50,146 nucleotides of DNA from Saccoglossus kowalevskii (taxonomy: Eukaryota; Hemichordata; Enteropneusta; Harrimaniidae): the NCBI RefSeq assembly GCF_000003605.2, contig NW_003157235.1:11332-61477 (forward strand). Direction: 5' to 3'. Below, in pieces: positions 36,155 through 46,869 of this stretch; the stretch's first letter is position 1, and each line of letters starts with the position of its first letter. The position numbers were made by a program, and so were the translations under genes. The notes under the pieces were generated by a model that saw only the letters and a program-made list of their open reading frames with translations, was not told the DNA's origin and searched no databases.

Positions 36155-36645
36155 ACAGGATAAGTGTATGTTTTCATGGTCAAGGAGTGACTGAATATAC
36201 CTGTAAGACACAATAAATGGGGGAAATTAGCTGCTTGGCGGAGATATTCATTATGATACTGTGTTTCTTATGTATATCATCAGGCGTTTAAGATTTTGAG
36301 ATTTCATTCATAATTATTCAATTTGTTTTGCTATCTTTCTATTTCTGTTGAGACTGAAGAAAGGTAAAAACCACTAACAGAATCATTTAATTTGTAGACG
36401 TACACTAATTTCCTTTGCTATATCAGATGGTCGCACTGGAACGGAACGGAACGGAATGATAATACAGTTGTCGTAAATAACAAAGAACGAGTACATTGTA
36501 ACTCTTGTATCTACTCTCAAATCTTGGTATAATAGATCCTTACCATAATCAACAATGAAGCAGTAGTCGGAATGTAAAAGGAATGTTATGAGTGGTGCAA
36601 ATATTATTCATAACCACCATGTCCGTTGAGGAAATTCTCACTAAT
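36155..36645 (+). repeat. Orphan copy of the GT31 gene 1 3' flank
   Basis: Matches 3005-3735 in the same orientation, including the AATAAA (36212-36217 against 3077-3082), with about 60 bp of homology to the 3' UTR on the left. No GT31 coding sequence precedes it, so the breakpoint falls just after where the stop codon would be. A GGAAC pentamer is expanded here (36437-36456) relative to the partner. Confidence 0.8.
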
Positions 36646-38121
36646 CTGATGTTCAGGCGGATTTGCAAACGCCACCTCGTGGGGAATTAAAAAATATTGT
36701 TTCTGTATACTATTGAATATGATTGAATGATGTACATCCTAAAGAATTTGTGTTAGGCTTGCATATTTTGTACGTTTTTAATTGCTGTATCCGACGAGAC
36801 GTGTTAACAGAGGCGGGCTTCAAACCACGCATGCGTACAATCTAGGTTCTTGTTTTGTTTTTTTATTAATAGTAACGATTAGTAATGCACGACTTCAGAG
36901 GGGAGGCGTGGGTGGTTATGTGGTACAGGCAGACACCTGCAAGTGACCTTGATTTTATCAATATGTGTCACAGCTGTCGCGAATTATTGATGTGAATAAT
37001 TTGTGGCGTTGGGTAGTATATTATTTGTCTCGAATCCTAATTTGCCAATACTGTGGATACATATATGTCTTGTAATATTCGGCTTATGACAACTCTAAAT
37101 TATTTATATAATATATCTGTGCATATACGTATGATACTCGCGAACAATTCCAATTAACTGTCATTAAACATACACACGAGGGCTTCACATATAGATCTGG
37201 TACCGGGGTTCAATATTTTCGAACTCTGTGCCATTATACAGAGGTGTCATCACGCAAAAGTCTAAAGTATGAATACTACAACGAGTATATTTGTTTTGTA
37301 CTATGATTACAATTGTGTAATGAACACTACTTGTAGGTTACATTGTTGAATGATCAATATGTCAGTATCCAAATTAATCTATTGTCACTAGACCGTCATG
37401 CGCGCTAGTATGTAAATTTCGGGTGACAGTTTTTAGCCCTATCTGGACATAAAATGAAATTACACAAATTTATGTGGGCAATTAATTGTGTGTGTGTATC
37501 GAACTCGTACACTCTCCTACATGCATGAACAACATTATTATCTAATGTATGTTTCACCACACAAAAATGTGCACTACTATAAACTGACCATTCGCCACAA
37601 TTTTGAAATAACATAAAAGACATATAATGCCAACGACATTCCCTTATATTTCAAATACATTCAAGTTTATTTGTGACACGATGTGCTGAACGTTACACGG
37701 ACTGATGTTGTGGAGATAATCGGATATTGGTTTGCTAACTCGCAGGTTAAGCTGAGCGGTCCAATGACCTATGAAATGATGGTGTAGAATAATCTCATTG
37801 CTTCATCTGGAGTGTATGCTGTAGTAACAGTCCGACTAGAGCCTTTGCAAATACTGTGACTCCACCCATTTCACTAATAAATATAACTATTGTGCCTCAA
37901 TATATACCTCACTGACACTTGCTGAGAAAGCACCATGGATGTAATAACTGTACAATATCGCCATGACCGAACTAGTTTAGTGTGAAAATAGCATTAACCA
38001 TATTTGCTCCATTGAAAGAAACATTACAAATAGAGAAAGCAAATCTAAACCAAATCATACAACCATTTGTTGTATGCTGCAATATTATTTACAAAAACAC
38101 TTCTAGCAAGGCGAATATATA
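36646..38121. other. Intergenic stretch, nothing recognised
   Basis: AT-rich; open frames are short and low-complexity. A GC-richer patch at 36790-36960 contains no recognisable gene. Confidence 0.5.
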
Positions 38122-38678
38122 CTGTAAAACGTTTCTATTTCGCCAGCATGTCTTTTTAGTGAATTTAGCGAGAGAACCGATTCGCTAATTCAAGATGTCG
38201 CTAATGACTTCATTATAAATTCAAAATGGCCGCCAAACAACGTCTTTTTTCTCCACACACACACCTTGTAAACAATACACAAAAACAACGTACTGGCATG
38301 ATAGATACACTTTATTGAAAAGTAAATTAACACACAAAAATAAACTTATTCATTGTGGTCATCATTGCAATGAAAATAAATAAATGAATTTATACTGATA
38401 TATTATTACGGAAATTAGAACTTTTGAGTCTCAATATAATAGGTCAATGTTCATGATGTAACGCAGCAACAATACCCGCTTTTTCAAATCCCTGGTTTTT
38501 ATCATTGCGAACAGAATCAAATTACACTTGACAGTTTTTTTTCCCTGATGGAGGTGATAACTGCGCATCTGTTTTGACGCGCGATTGTGAAGAGATTCGC
38601 TAAATCAACATTTCGCTATTACTTAATTTTACCACAATTCGCTAAAATTGCATGTCGCTTTTTCAACACGTTTTACAG
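38122..38678. mobile_element. Non-autonomous element with CTGTAAAACG termini and TA duplication
   Basis: It begins CTGTAAAACGT and ends ACGTTTTACAG, flanked on both sides by TA (38120-38121 and 38679-38680). Inside, the motif TTCGCTA or TCGCTAA recurs at least five times, near both ends and in both orientations (for example 38178, 38596, 38637). Length is 557 bp with no transposase. A TA duplication and short inverted ends fit a Tc1/mariner-type MITE. The inverted repeat is about 11 bp, then diverges. Confidence 0.6.
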
Positions 38679-39185
38679 TATGCTCTATCAGAAGTGAATG
38701 GGCTTGCGCTCCTACTTATGTAAATATGCTTGTATTTCCTGACCATTCAATAATTTTGTGCTAAAAAGGATTGTACTGTACTGCACTAGTGATACTTTAT
38801 TCATCTGTAAAAATAAAGAAAAAGATATAGGCCATTAACGTTTAATTTTGTTTTGCTTGAAACCTCAGGCTGACATGAAAACAATGTTGATCACAAGCTT
38901 ATAAATGTACTTGCCAAATATCTACTTACCATGACGTTTGCGTATTACAAATGAGGAAAAAAAAACAAGTTGCTCTATTGGTTAGTAAGCATTACACTAA
39001 ACGCATTTTTGTCAGTCAGTAATCAATAAACTGGATGTTTAGGTATACATTTGTAAGATACGATATGTTACTCGTCGCTTTACTGTTTCGTTTATCCTGA
39101 CTGTTGTCACTGGAAGGAGGATGTCTTTTGTGTATTTGTTTTTTTGGAATTGTCGTTTTCTTTTTCCCTTTGAGCCTCACAAAAT

Positions 39186-39757
39186 TCAATTGTCTCCTAG
39201 TGGTTGGGAAGGGCGTCTTGGTTTAGCTAGCTCAGGAAGAAAACGGTTGAAGTAACACCTATGTAATTCTGTTGTCCTTTTTATGGTTTCAATGTATGTC
39301 CCCTTAAATCAAATCACACCTCTGAAATCATGTTATATGCAGCTGTCCCTGTACTTGATTATAATATTAGTGCTTTCTGTCCCGTTGTGCCATGTGTTTT
39401 TTTAAGCATGAAACTTTTAATATTTCCAACAGCCTCTTCAGGTGTGAATGCCCTTTGTTCAGCTGTTTTGGGACATTTCACTTCAAGTAGGTACTCTTTA
39501 TTTGTAGTTAGATCAGTGGCAACCCTGTCATGTGATGCTGCTAACGAGCCATGTTGTGTATCAATATAGAGCCCATAATCTCTTGCTATGACATCGTTTA
39601 GCTTGATTTTAATATAGGATTCCACTACAGTTCCTTCATTACTGATTTCCCATCGTGTAGCTTTGGTTACACTAAATGTAGAATAGAGAAGTCGATGAAT
39701 CATATTCGAGCAAGGTGTAGATTTTTGGGAAGTACGATATCCATATTTTGCCTCCAT
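39186..39757 (-). pseudogene. YqaJ-type nuclease domain relic
   Basis: Minus-strand frames match the YqaJ/exonuclease-fold domain found in many invertebrate repeat-encoded proteins. In order they show TKATRWEISNEG, then GLYIDTQHGSLAASHDR (the usual GASPDG motif altered), and LLEVKCPKTAEQR with the E-x-K catalytic pair. LKKTH and QVQGQLHIT follow, then a C-terminal FNRFLPELAKPR. The frame shifts after about 39360, near the QVQGQ block, and again before the C-terminal block. A TGA also interrupts it near 39325. The first in-frame start I can argue for is 39757. An upstream extension to 39913 is hydrophobic and not family-like. Non-functional as it stands. Confidence 0.8.
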
Positions 39758-41162
39758 TTCAAATAAAAAGCTCACGAAGCAATCACTTTTAACAAAATCG
39801 AAGTCGAAATAAACTAAAAACACAAGATACACAGAGGGACAACTTGATCGAGTGACATTACAGGTTGAGGAGACATAGAATATTAACATGTAAAATTCAA
39901 ACTTACCCGCCAAATTTGTCGCATTCTAGCATCACAGTGCGTCATTTTCGCCACCGATGATAATTAAATATGGATAAACTATGGTAAAACATGAATAATC
40001 ACGAGTAAAACACTGGAATTACACGCTCACAGCGCAACTTGGCAGCTTTTCATTACGCACAGACGCATTTAATATGTTAATGAGTTAGGTCAAACCCGAA
40101 GTATGCTAATGAGATTGTGGATCGCTTGGATTCGTCAACGCATGGCTATACCTGTACTTTAATGCCTTGAAAATGTCAGACTGGGAGAGCCCAAAGACCT
40201 AAATAACCTTCATAAAAGGTCTCATTCAACTCTCGTAAACTTTAATAAACAATCAGCGAAGGCTTTACATACAGGCATAGTTGAACTTTGATGATTAATA
40301 CCTCTATATAAATTGAATAACCTCTGTATACATGACCTTTTTTTGATTGGTTGACAAATCTTATTACAGTCAAACAGTTGTAAAATAGAACCAAGAATAT
40401 ACATTTGAAAGAATAAAATAAGAATAATTTAAAAAACAACCATGACCAATAATGTTTAATTTTAATCAAACGTGTGTCGGATAAGTTCTCTTATATTATC
40501 TCTATTATAATATACAATAAATATATGATCAACCATCGGGTCCAATGACCCCTTATGCTAATCAAAGTATTTACACGCGATGGTTTCATATGTTTATATT
40601 ACCTGCCAATATGTTACCATTGCACAGCTGGAAACACAATTAAAATAAAAACTCATATATCATATATTGTTTTATTCATAACATGACGTTAATGAATCTG
40701 TGACACCCTCTACTTGTACATATATATTTACACCGAGTTACGTACGTGTACATATCATAATATATTCCCACTAGCTATACAATCTCGAACATGTACTTTG
40801 GACTATAATCTACGGAATTACCAATAATTGTGTCTCACAGCTATTGCCAATTGATGTTCAGAGATTATTCAAGTGAGTTTATTTTTAAGCTGGTAATTTA
40901 TTGATACTTCGATGCCATTCTCTAAATATAATTCATTTCGCGTATAGTTGGGTTTATACTGCTTATCGTTTTTATACAATTGCAATTTATATTGTTATTT
41001 CCATAATATTTACTGAACGAAATTTCAGTTCATGTACTCTATATTTTAAATCGATTTTTCTGTAAAATACAATTTCATCTAGAACAAATTTCGACTAGTC
41101 ATCACAAATATTCCGAAGGCAAAAATATAATAACCGAGGTACTATTATTATTCCTATTTCAG
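39758..41162. other. Upstream region of GT31 gene 2
   Basis: AT-rich and without coding evidence. A donor-like TTCAA|GTGAGT at 40873 pairs plausibly with the acceptor at 41161-41162, suggesting a non-coding leader exon before 40872 and a 290-bp leader intron. This pairing is inference only. Confidence 0.35.
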
Positions 41163-41205
41163 AGGCATCTTAGTGATCACAATGATGTTGTAAAACAACA
41201 ACGCT
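41163..41205 (+). promoter_or_regulatory. 5' leader of GT31 gene 2: 3' splice site and uORF
   Basis: ATTATTCCTATTTCAG (AG at 41161-41162) is a strong 3' splice site. A minimal upstream ORF, ATGATGTTGTAA (41182-41193), lies between it and the main ATG. The arrangement mirrors GT31 gene 1. Confidence 0.5.
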
Positions 41206-42303
41206 ATGCTCAAGAAAAGTAAAGTGAAAAGCAAAAGGGAAACCGTTCTGGTCGTGCTGGCATTACTCTCTACTAACATATGTGTGTTGGTGGTAACATT
41301 TCACCATTTATTCGAATCTAGACAAGTTGTGACCCCGGAAAATTGGGTAAATCAGTCTAAGTCACTTAGACACTCATTTCTATCACAAGATGAAATTTTC
41401 CGAGTATTAAACACTAATAAGTTGGACAAACAACATCTGAATAACTTCGACTTGCCGTATCTGTTGGATCTGGAAAACATTTGTAAACGTGACACTCCGA
41501 ATAATGACACTTTCCTTCTAATAATAACTATGTCTACCCCAAGTACAGTGGTTCGGCGCAGCCTCATTCGCAACTCCCGTGGACTAATCAGGAAAGTTAA
41601 TGGGTACCAAATAAGACAGGTGTTTTTCACTGGAATGTCGTCTACAAATGAAAATTTCCGAACATTGAAAAAAGAGCACGACTTGTTTTCTGACATAGTT
41701 GTAGTCGACATTGTGGATTCTTACAACAATCTTACGCTGAAGACAATGGTGATGTTGAAATGGACTGTGACGTACTGCCCACATGTGAAGTACGTCATGA
41801 AAGTTGACGATGACGTTTTCATCAACTTCGACAACCTGATCGGGCTTTTGAGCAATGTACAGCAAAACAACTACATCGTAGGTCACGTGTACGAAAATGC
41901 GAAACCCATACGAGAGGACCAGAATAAATGGTTCACCAGTAAAGACGATTGGCCAATCGATATCTTCCCAACGTACATAAGTGGTGCGGCATACGTAATG
42001 TCAGTGGATGTTGCAAAATCAATTTTACAATCAGCATGTCATATAAAGATGTTCATTTTTGAGGACGTCTACGTTGGATTGAACCTGTTAAATTTATCAA
42101 TAAAGCCGACACACCATAACGGGTTTGATCGTTACGGTATATGTGATGCTAAACCATGCTGCTTACATGACATAATAACGTCGCACCACACACCACCCAT
42201 ACTGGTATCAACGGTAATGAAGCAATTAACGACACTAAATTATAAAGAATCGTGTACGAATTATAGATCTGAAAATAAATTAAAATTATTGAATTTATTT
42301 TAA
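41206..42303 (+). CDS. GT31 family beta-1,3-glycosyltransferase (beta-1,3-galactosyltransferase-like), gene 2
   Basis: A 365-aa type II membrane protein, expected in the Golgi. A basic N-terminus (KKSKVKSKRE) precedes one hydrophobic anchor at about residues 14-35, then a stem of about 65 residues. The catalytic domain starts near residue 100. It includes RRSLIRNSRG (the usual R-x-T-W-G position, without TW), the sequon block YNNLTLK, the DDD triad at 201-203 (VDDDVFIN) and the acidic pair EDVYVG at 286-287. The distance from DDD to ED is 85 residues, exactly as in gene 1. The C-terminal part has cysteines near residues 308-316 (GICDAKPCCLH) and a unique tail. The CDS is intronless. An AATAAA lies inside the last codons (42274-42279). 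Substrate is not predictable. It is clearly a paralog of gene 1 but well diverged, so it is not a recent copy. Confidence 0.9.
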   Translation: MLKKSKVKSKRETVLVVLALLSTNICVLVVTFHHLFESRQVVTPENWVNQSKSLRHSFLSQDEIFRVLNTNKLDKQHLNNFDLPYLLDLENICKRDTPNNDTFLLIITMSTPSTVVRRSLIRNSRGLIRKVNGYQIRQVFFTGMSSTNENFRTLKKEHDLFSDIVVVDIVDSYNNLTLKTMVMLKWTVTYCPHVKYVMKVDDDVFINFDNLIGLLSNVQQNNYIVGHVYENAKPIREDQNKWFTSKDDWPIDIFPTYISGAAYVMSVDVAKSILQSACHIKMFIFEDVYVGLNLLNLSIKPTHHNGFDRYGICDAKPCCLHDIITSHHTPPILVSTVMKQLTTLNYKESCTNYRSENKLKLLNLF

Positions 42304-43559
42304 CGAGCATGAAAGTGCCATAGCTACATGTGTTTCATATTACTTTTATGCGAACAGAAAACGTTCTCAAAGATGTTGGCTGTATTTATTTTTATTTAGA
42401 TTTTGCAATTTGTCTGACGATGTGGAAATGGTTAATCAAACCGCAAGTGAGCTCATTGAAATCCCACACCCAAAGGGCTGGGATGAGATTTCTCACAGTC
42501 GTTATGTGTGTAAAATTACTGTACTCACGTCACATCAAAATACAATATTAAACAGAAAAACGAACTTGATACGTGTATATATTATATGCAAGCGTGCCCA
42601 AATTAATGAATATTTTATTCCGCATCACGAAACGTACATAAGTATATCATCCGCTGAATATATATATGTGAAATGTAGATAAAACCAATATATTTTTAAT
42701 CTCGCAGCTTGAATCACTAGTATTAATATTTAACTGGTTGAGATAAAAAGTGTTTTTTCTGTGACGTTTTCATTGTTATTATTTTTGATGAATGTTTTAT
42801 CTTCAATGTTTGAGACGCAATTTGGTCTCACGTGTGCCATCCTACGGAACTGAGTTCTATCAATTGATGATGAATTTCATTTGTACCAGGGGCATGTTTT
42901 TATTTTTTTTATCTAACTAGGATGCTTTCTGGTTTACTCGTATTTTTTGCCATTTTAATACAATTTTTTCTGGTGATGCAGCCCGTATGCAAATGAGGTT
43001 TTATTAATTAACGACCGTTACGCAAGAGCAGACTTAACAAAAAAAAGTGAAATTCAGGTCATGATAACTCTGAGAATAAAGGTCGTTGCGCTATAAAAAT
43101 TCCAGAACCGCGATACTTTATATGGATCTCCATGGAACTGAGCTTTCGAAAAGATGGAGTAGAAGTGTAGATTTCGTGATTTGGGTATGTGTTCGGAAAT
43201 AATCCCCCCTTATGTTTTCAGGTTTGACTATTTTCCTTAAATTATACTGTTTATGAAATGTCGAACTATACGTTCTGTGAATGTCAATTTTCTGCGATCA
43301 CAAATAATTATGCTATCGATCGGCGAAATGATCGAGAAAAAACAATCATAGCGAAATCGTGATTAAATAAGTTGACCTATAGGGTGGTCTCGTCCGTGTA
43401 CATATTTCTTAATATGCAGCGAGTTTCATAAAACAAGTATTAAAATCGCATTTTACAGTTACCACGTATTAAAATTATTCATAAACTGAATCTCCAAAAA
43501 TAAATAGCAACAAGAATTCACGTACATACTATTGATATGTGGTGTGTTAATTTTTCTGG
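42304..43559. other. Region downstream of GT31 gene 2, nothing recognised
   Basis: No coding evidence; open frames of 73-90 codons just after the gene overlap in two frames and have no family-like motifs. From about 43000 the sequence is slightly richer in CpG. Confidence 0.5.
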
Positions 43560-43652
43560 CATCGTACGAGGCACGTGTTTTCAAAGTTCAAATTGGCGTC
43601 GCTGCGTTTGTGTGTAGATGACCTGTGGCGGAAAACTTCGATTATTTCCAAG
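43560..43652 (+). promoter_or_regulatory. Possible orphan 5' exon with consensus donor
   Basis: A CpG-containing patch ends in TTCCAAG|GTAAGTTG, a consensus 5' splice site (GT at 43653). No start codon with an extended frame precedes it. It could be a leader exon of the downstream cysteine-rich gene or of an unseen transcript. Weak evidence. Confidence 0.2.
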
Positions 43653-43868
43653 GTAAGTTGAAAAAATCTAGATACTATAGAATTTGAACATTTTAAAACC
43701 AGTATTTCAATCACTGTGATGCCGTTATATAATTAGTTATCTTCTTGGGCGTTTTCTAGTGTTATGAGCATGATGTCGTCGTGAAATGAAACCTGTTAAC
43801 GTATTTGTCACCAGTGTTGATGTTTCTTCTATTGTATTGACATCATACATAGTACTAATTGTAGTGTA

Positions 43869-43887
43869 TTATATATATATATATATA
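43869..43887. repeat. Short (AT)n microsatellite
   Basis: Nine or so AT units. Confidence 0.85.
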
Positions 43888-44329
43888 CATATTGCTTTGC
43901 GATGTATACAGCTTCAGAAGATGTCTCTACAAGAAGGAAAAATATTACCGGAATAATAGTACTCTGTATATTTTATTTTGAAAGTATTTCCACTTGTTCA
44001 TTGAACAGTTCAGAATTAAATGTTACCACCTGAAATTTGCTTGTTAGGAAGTAGGATAACGGGCATGTTGAACATGTTGACATACTGTCAGTGGTAAATA
44101 TTGTTATCATTATTTTTCTCTTTAATTATTGATTTTTAGTAGTGTGTCTCCTTAGATTAGAAGTAAGTGTATTACTATTTTTATCTTCATTTCATTTTAT
44201 ATTTTACTGCCTGGGAAATGTGCTAAATTAAAATTTAGTGAATATGTAAAATTAAGAATAAGCGAATTTTTACCCGCCACTGAATACGTCTGAAGTGCTA
44301 AGGCAGTGATATTTAAACCCAGTGTAAAC

Positions 44330-44694
44330 AGTACTAGTTTATAATAAGAGACTTTATTGGTTCCTTTTTAATTGCCATAACAATAGAAACAACATTACTC
44401 ACTGTATACATGTTTCTGTTCATTAAAGAAAAGCATGAAGTGACGAGAAGTGAATAAAGTTGTGAATACACAATTACTATAGGGTATTTTTCCTGACAGC
44501 ACATGCATTTTCAACTACCTTCTAACGGATGGGTGGGGTATTATTGCTAGAAAAACCTCGTAATACTAGTACTAGTTTATAATAGGAAACTTTAATACTA
44601 AATTACATTAAAAAATAGAAACAAAATTGCTCACTGTATACATGAAGGATTTCCATTTAACCATATTTTATTTATTAAAGATAAGCATAAAGTG
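44330..44694 (+). repeat. Local direct repeat, ~240 bp apart
   Basis: Blocks at 44330-44441 and 44570-44694 share AGTACTAGTTTATAATA, AATAGAAACAA and CTCACTGTATACATG, then TTATTAAAG-AAGCAT. The second copy has a 20-30 base insertion. No coding content. Confidence 0.8.
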
Positions 44695-45026
44695 TTTATG
44701 ATGAAATCGTGACCTATGTCAAAACAAAACAAGCAGCTTTGAGGAAAATCGATTTAGAAAAAGTTGTTAATTTTAGTAACTTTTTAAAATTTAAATTTTA
44801 ACTTTTAGGATATAATAATGTAAATACACAGTTTGAACCTGATATATACTTTGTACGAGTTTTATTAATATGAAATGTTATTGTTCACCTTGGAAACCTT
44901 TTAGGAAATGATATGGTAATCAAAACATGCTAATACAAATCTGTTACACTTATAAATGCGTGAACCTTGAACCATTTGGAAAGAATAATTTAATGGCAAA
45001 TAGGTGATTTTCCGAACAATTGCGAG

Positions 45027-45454
45027 ATCTCGCGAGATGCATGAAAGACGCGCGTCGAACGTCTGCCGCAAAAATCGAACGATTTGATTTTGAACTCGAA
45101 TTTCCTTATTTCGTAGCTCATACCGACCGGCCGATCTTCGACAGAGGAATATTGCTTCCGAATACCCTTACTTAATCGAAATTGCCTATCATCAAATGTG
45201 GACAGCACATTATTAAGCATGGAAATGCCCCCAAAATACTTTTGCGTTTGTCGAATCCCACGCGATGTTTGACGCGACTACGACGCTATTACCTTTGTTT
45301 GTCCTGTTTTTACGTTCGATTTCACGCATAACGCGTGATTCTCGCAGTGTACGGAAAATGGTCTATTCAAAGTCAGTGGCTGATGACCTTGAAGGTCATG
45401 GGTCAGCTATGAGAGACCCGAGAACACAGTTTAGCAACTCCTGACTCAAGGAAT
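45027..45454 (+). promoter_or_regulatory. Candidate promoter and leader exon of the cysteine-rich secreted gene
   Basis: A CpG-bearing island in AT-rich surroundings. It contains the palindrome ATCTCGCGAGAT (45027-45038), whose core TCTCGCGAGA is a known animal core-promoter motif. At 45384-45405 it reads TGACCT-TGA-AGGTCA-T-GGGTCA, which combines an extended half-site (TCAAGGTCA on the minus strand) with a DR1 (AGGTCA-T-GGGTCA). The patch ends in GGAAT|GTAAGTAT (GT at 45455), a consensus donor. The next good acceptor in a sensible place is TTATCACCAG at 46863-46864, five bases before an ATG with a signal peptide. Linking the two is inference. A 76-codon minus-strand open frame overlaps (44990-45220) and is unrecognised. 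Confidence 0.4.
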
Positions 45455-46869
45455 GTAAGTATAGACACAATTTTTGGCACTCATTTTAGCAAGTAAATTC
45501 TCTACATTTTGGTTTCGCATATTTCTACGGCTTCTTAGACCAAAATTATGCCTTTATAAATTGGAACTGAAACTAGTTGTTGAGAGTCCTATTTTGTTGT
45601 GAACTGGGAAATGCAAAATCATATTAATATTTAAGGGGGTAAAAGATAGTAATCACATGTAAAACAGACACTGACGGGGTGTTTTGACGGCTCGTCAAAA
45701 ACATTAAATGTTAGATAATGTATGCTAATAAGGCTATTCTATTCACAGATGAATTATTCTTTCCTCACAATCTCACGGAATTTTTTGTTCTCTGTGTTAT
45801 TTCATCATCATTCAAATTATTTCGTCCTAAGGTAATCCTCCAAATAGTTATATAGTAGGTTCAAAGTAATTAAGATGTGCGAAACATTTTTCAATGCATG
45901 TCTCCTGACAACCAGGTAACGAAAATGGCCCGGTTGACATAAGCGCATTTCAAAATAAGAACAATTAATTTATGCTGGTAATACGTGATGTGGTCAGTAT
46001 GACGTCGTCAATATATAATCATTAGTGATGTTTTCTATATTAAGCCATTAAATTTCATGAAAATATTTTAATCATTTGTATTTCGTAAAAAAGAAATACC
46101 TGCCAATCAGTTGTTCTACCCCGACTTTTCATGAACACTGGTTGTACCGAGAACATATATTAATTCTATCCAGACAGGAAGATTCAAGGATTAAATGATT
46201 AACGATGACAAAAATGCTAAAAATATTTAAGTGGTGAGTGGTAGTAGTCATATTGTGGACACATAGGTATCACTGTGAAATATACATCACTTGACTTGCA
46301 AGTGTTTATAGTCTTCACGACAACACTAGAGGTAAGGTATGTTGTGTAATCTAATGCAATTTTTGTATTCATCTGATAGAGCAATCGTTTAGTATCTGAA
46401 TCAGAAGGTTTAGTTATTTGTCCATATTATGGAGTCCATTTTATGTCATGAGTGGAACTCGTGACTGTACAATATGTTTATTATTTATCCACACCATGCC
46501 CTTGCGGTAAAAGACGCATCTTCGTTTCAAGGCTGGAAATAAAAAAAAAACTATGCAAACGTTTTAATAGTCGTCTCGGTCCAACAAAATACAGAGCCAA
46601 ACCAGTGCTATTGTTTCTGAATACTAATATCTGACATAATATCAAATTTATATAACACTAATTTTATAGACATACGTATATTGGTTATAGTGTACAGTAA
46701 TAATAAACACTTCTGAGCTGCACACATACCCTTGCGAGGCATTGTGAATCATAAATCAGCAAAACCGTCTTAGAGTCTACTGTTGAATGTAGTATTGTGT
46801 TTTATTTTTAAGTGTTTCTATTTTGATGTGCCGTGTATTAATATATCTATCGATTTATCACCAGAAACC

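Noticed and set aside
41352-41886. Two minus-strand open frames of 100-119 codons
   Set aside because: Shadows of the GT31 gene 2 coding sequence.
44990-45220. 76-codon minus-strand open frame in the CpG patch
   Set aside because: No homology, no splice support; overlaps the promoter candidate and is probably fortuitous.
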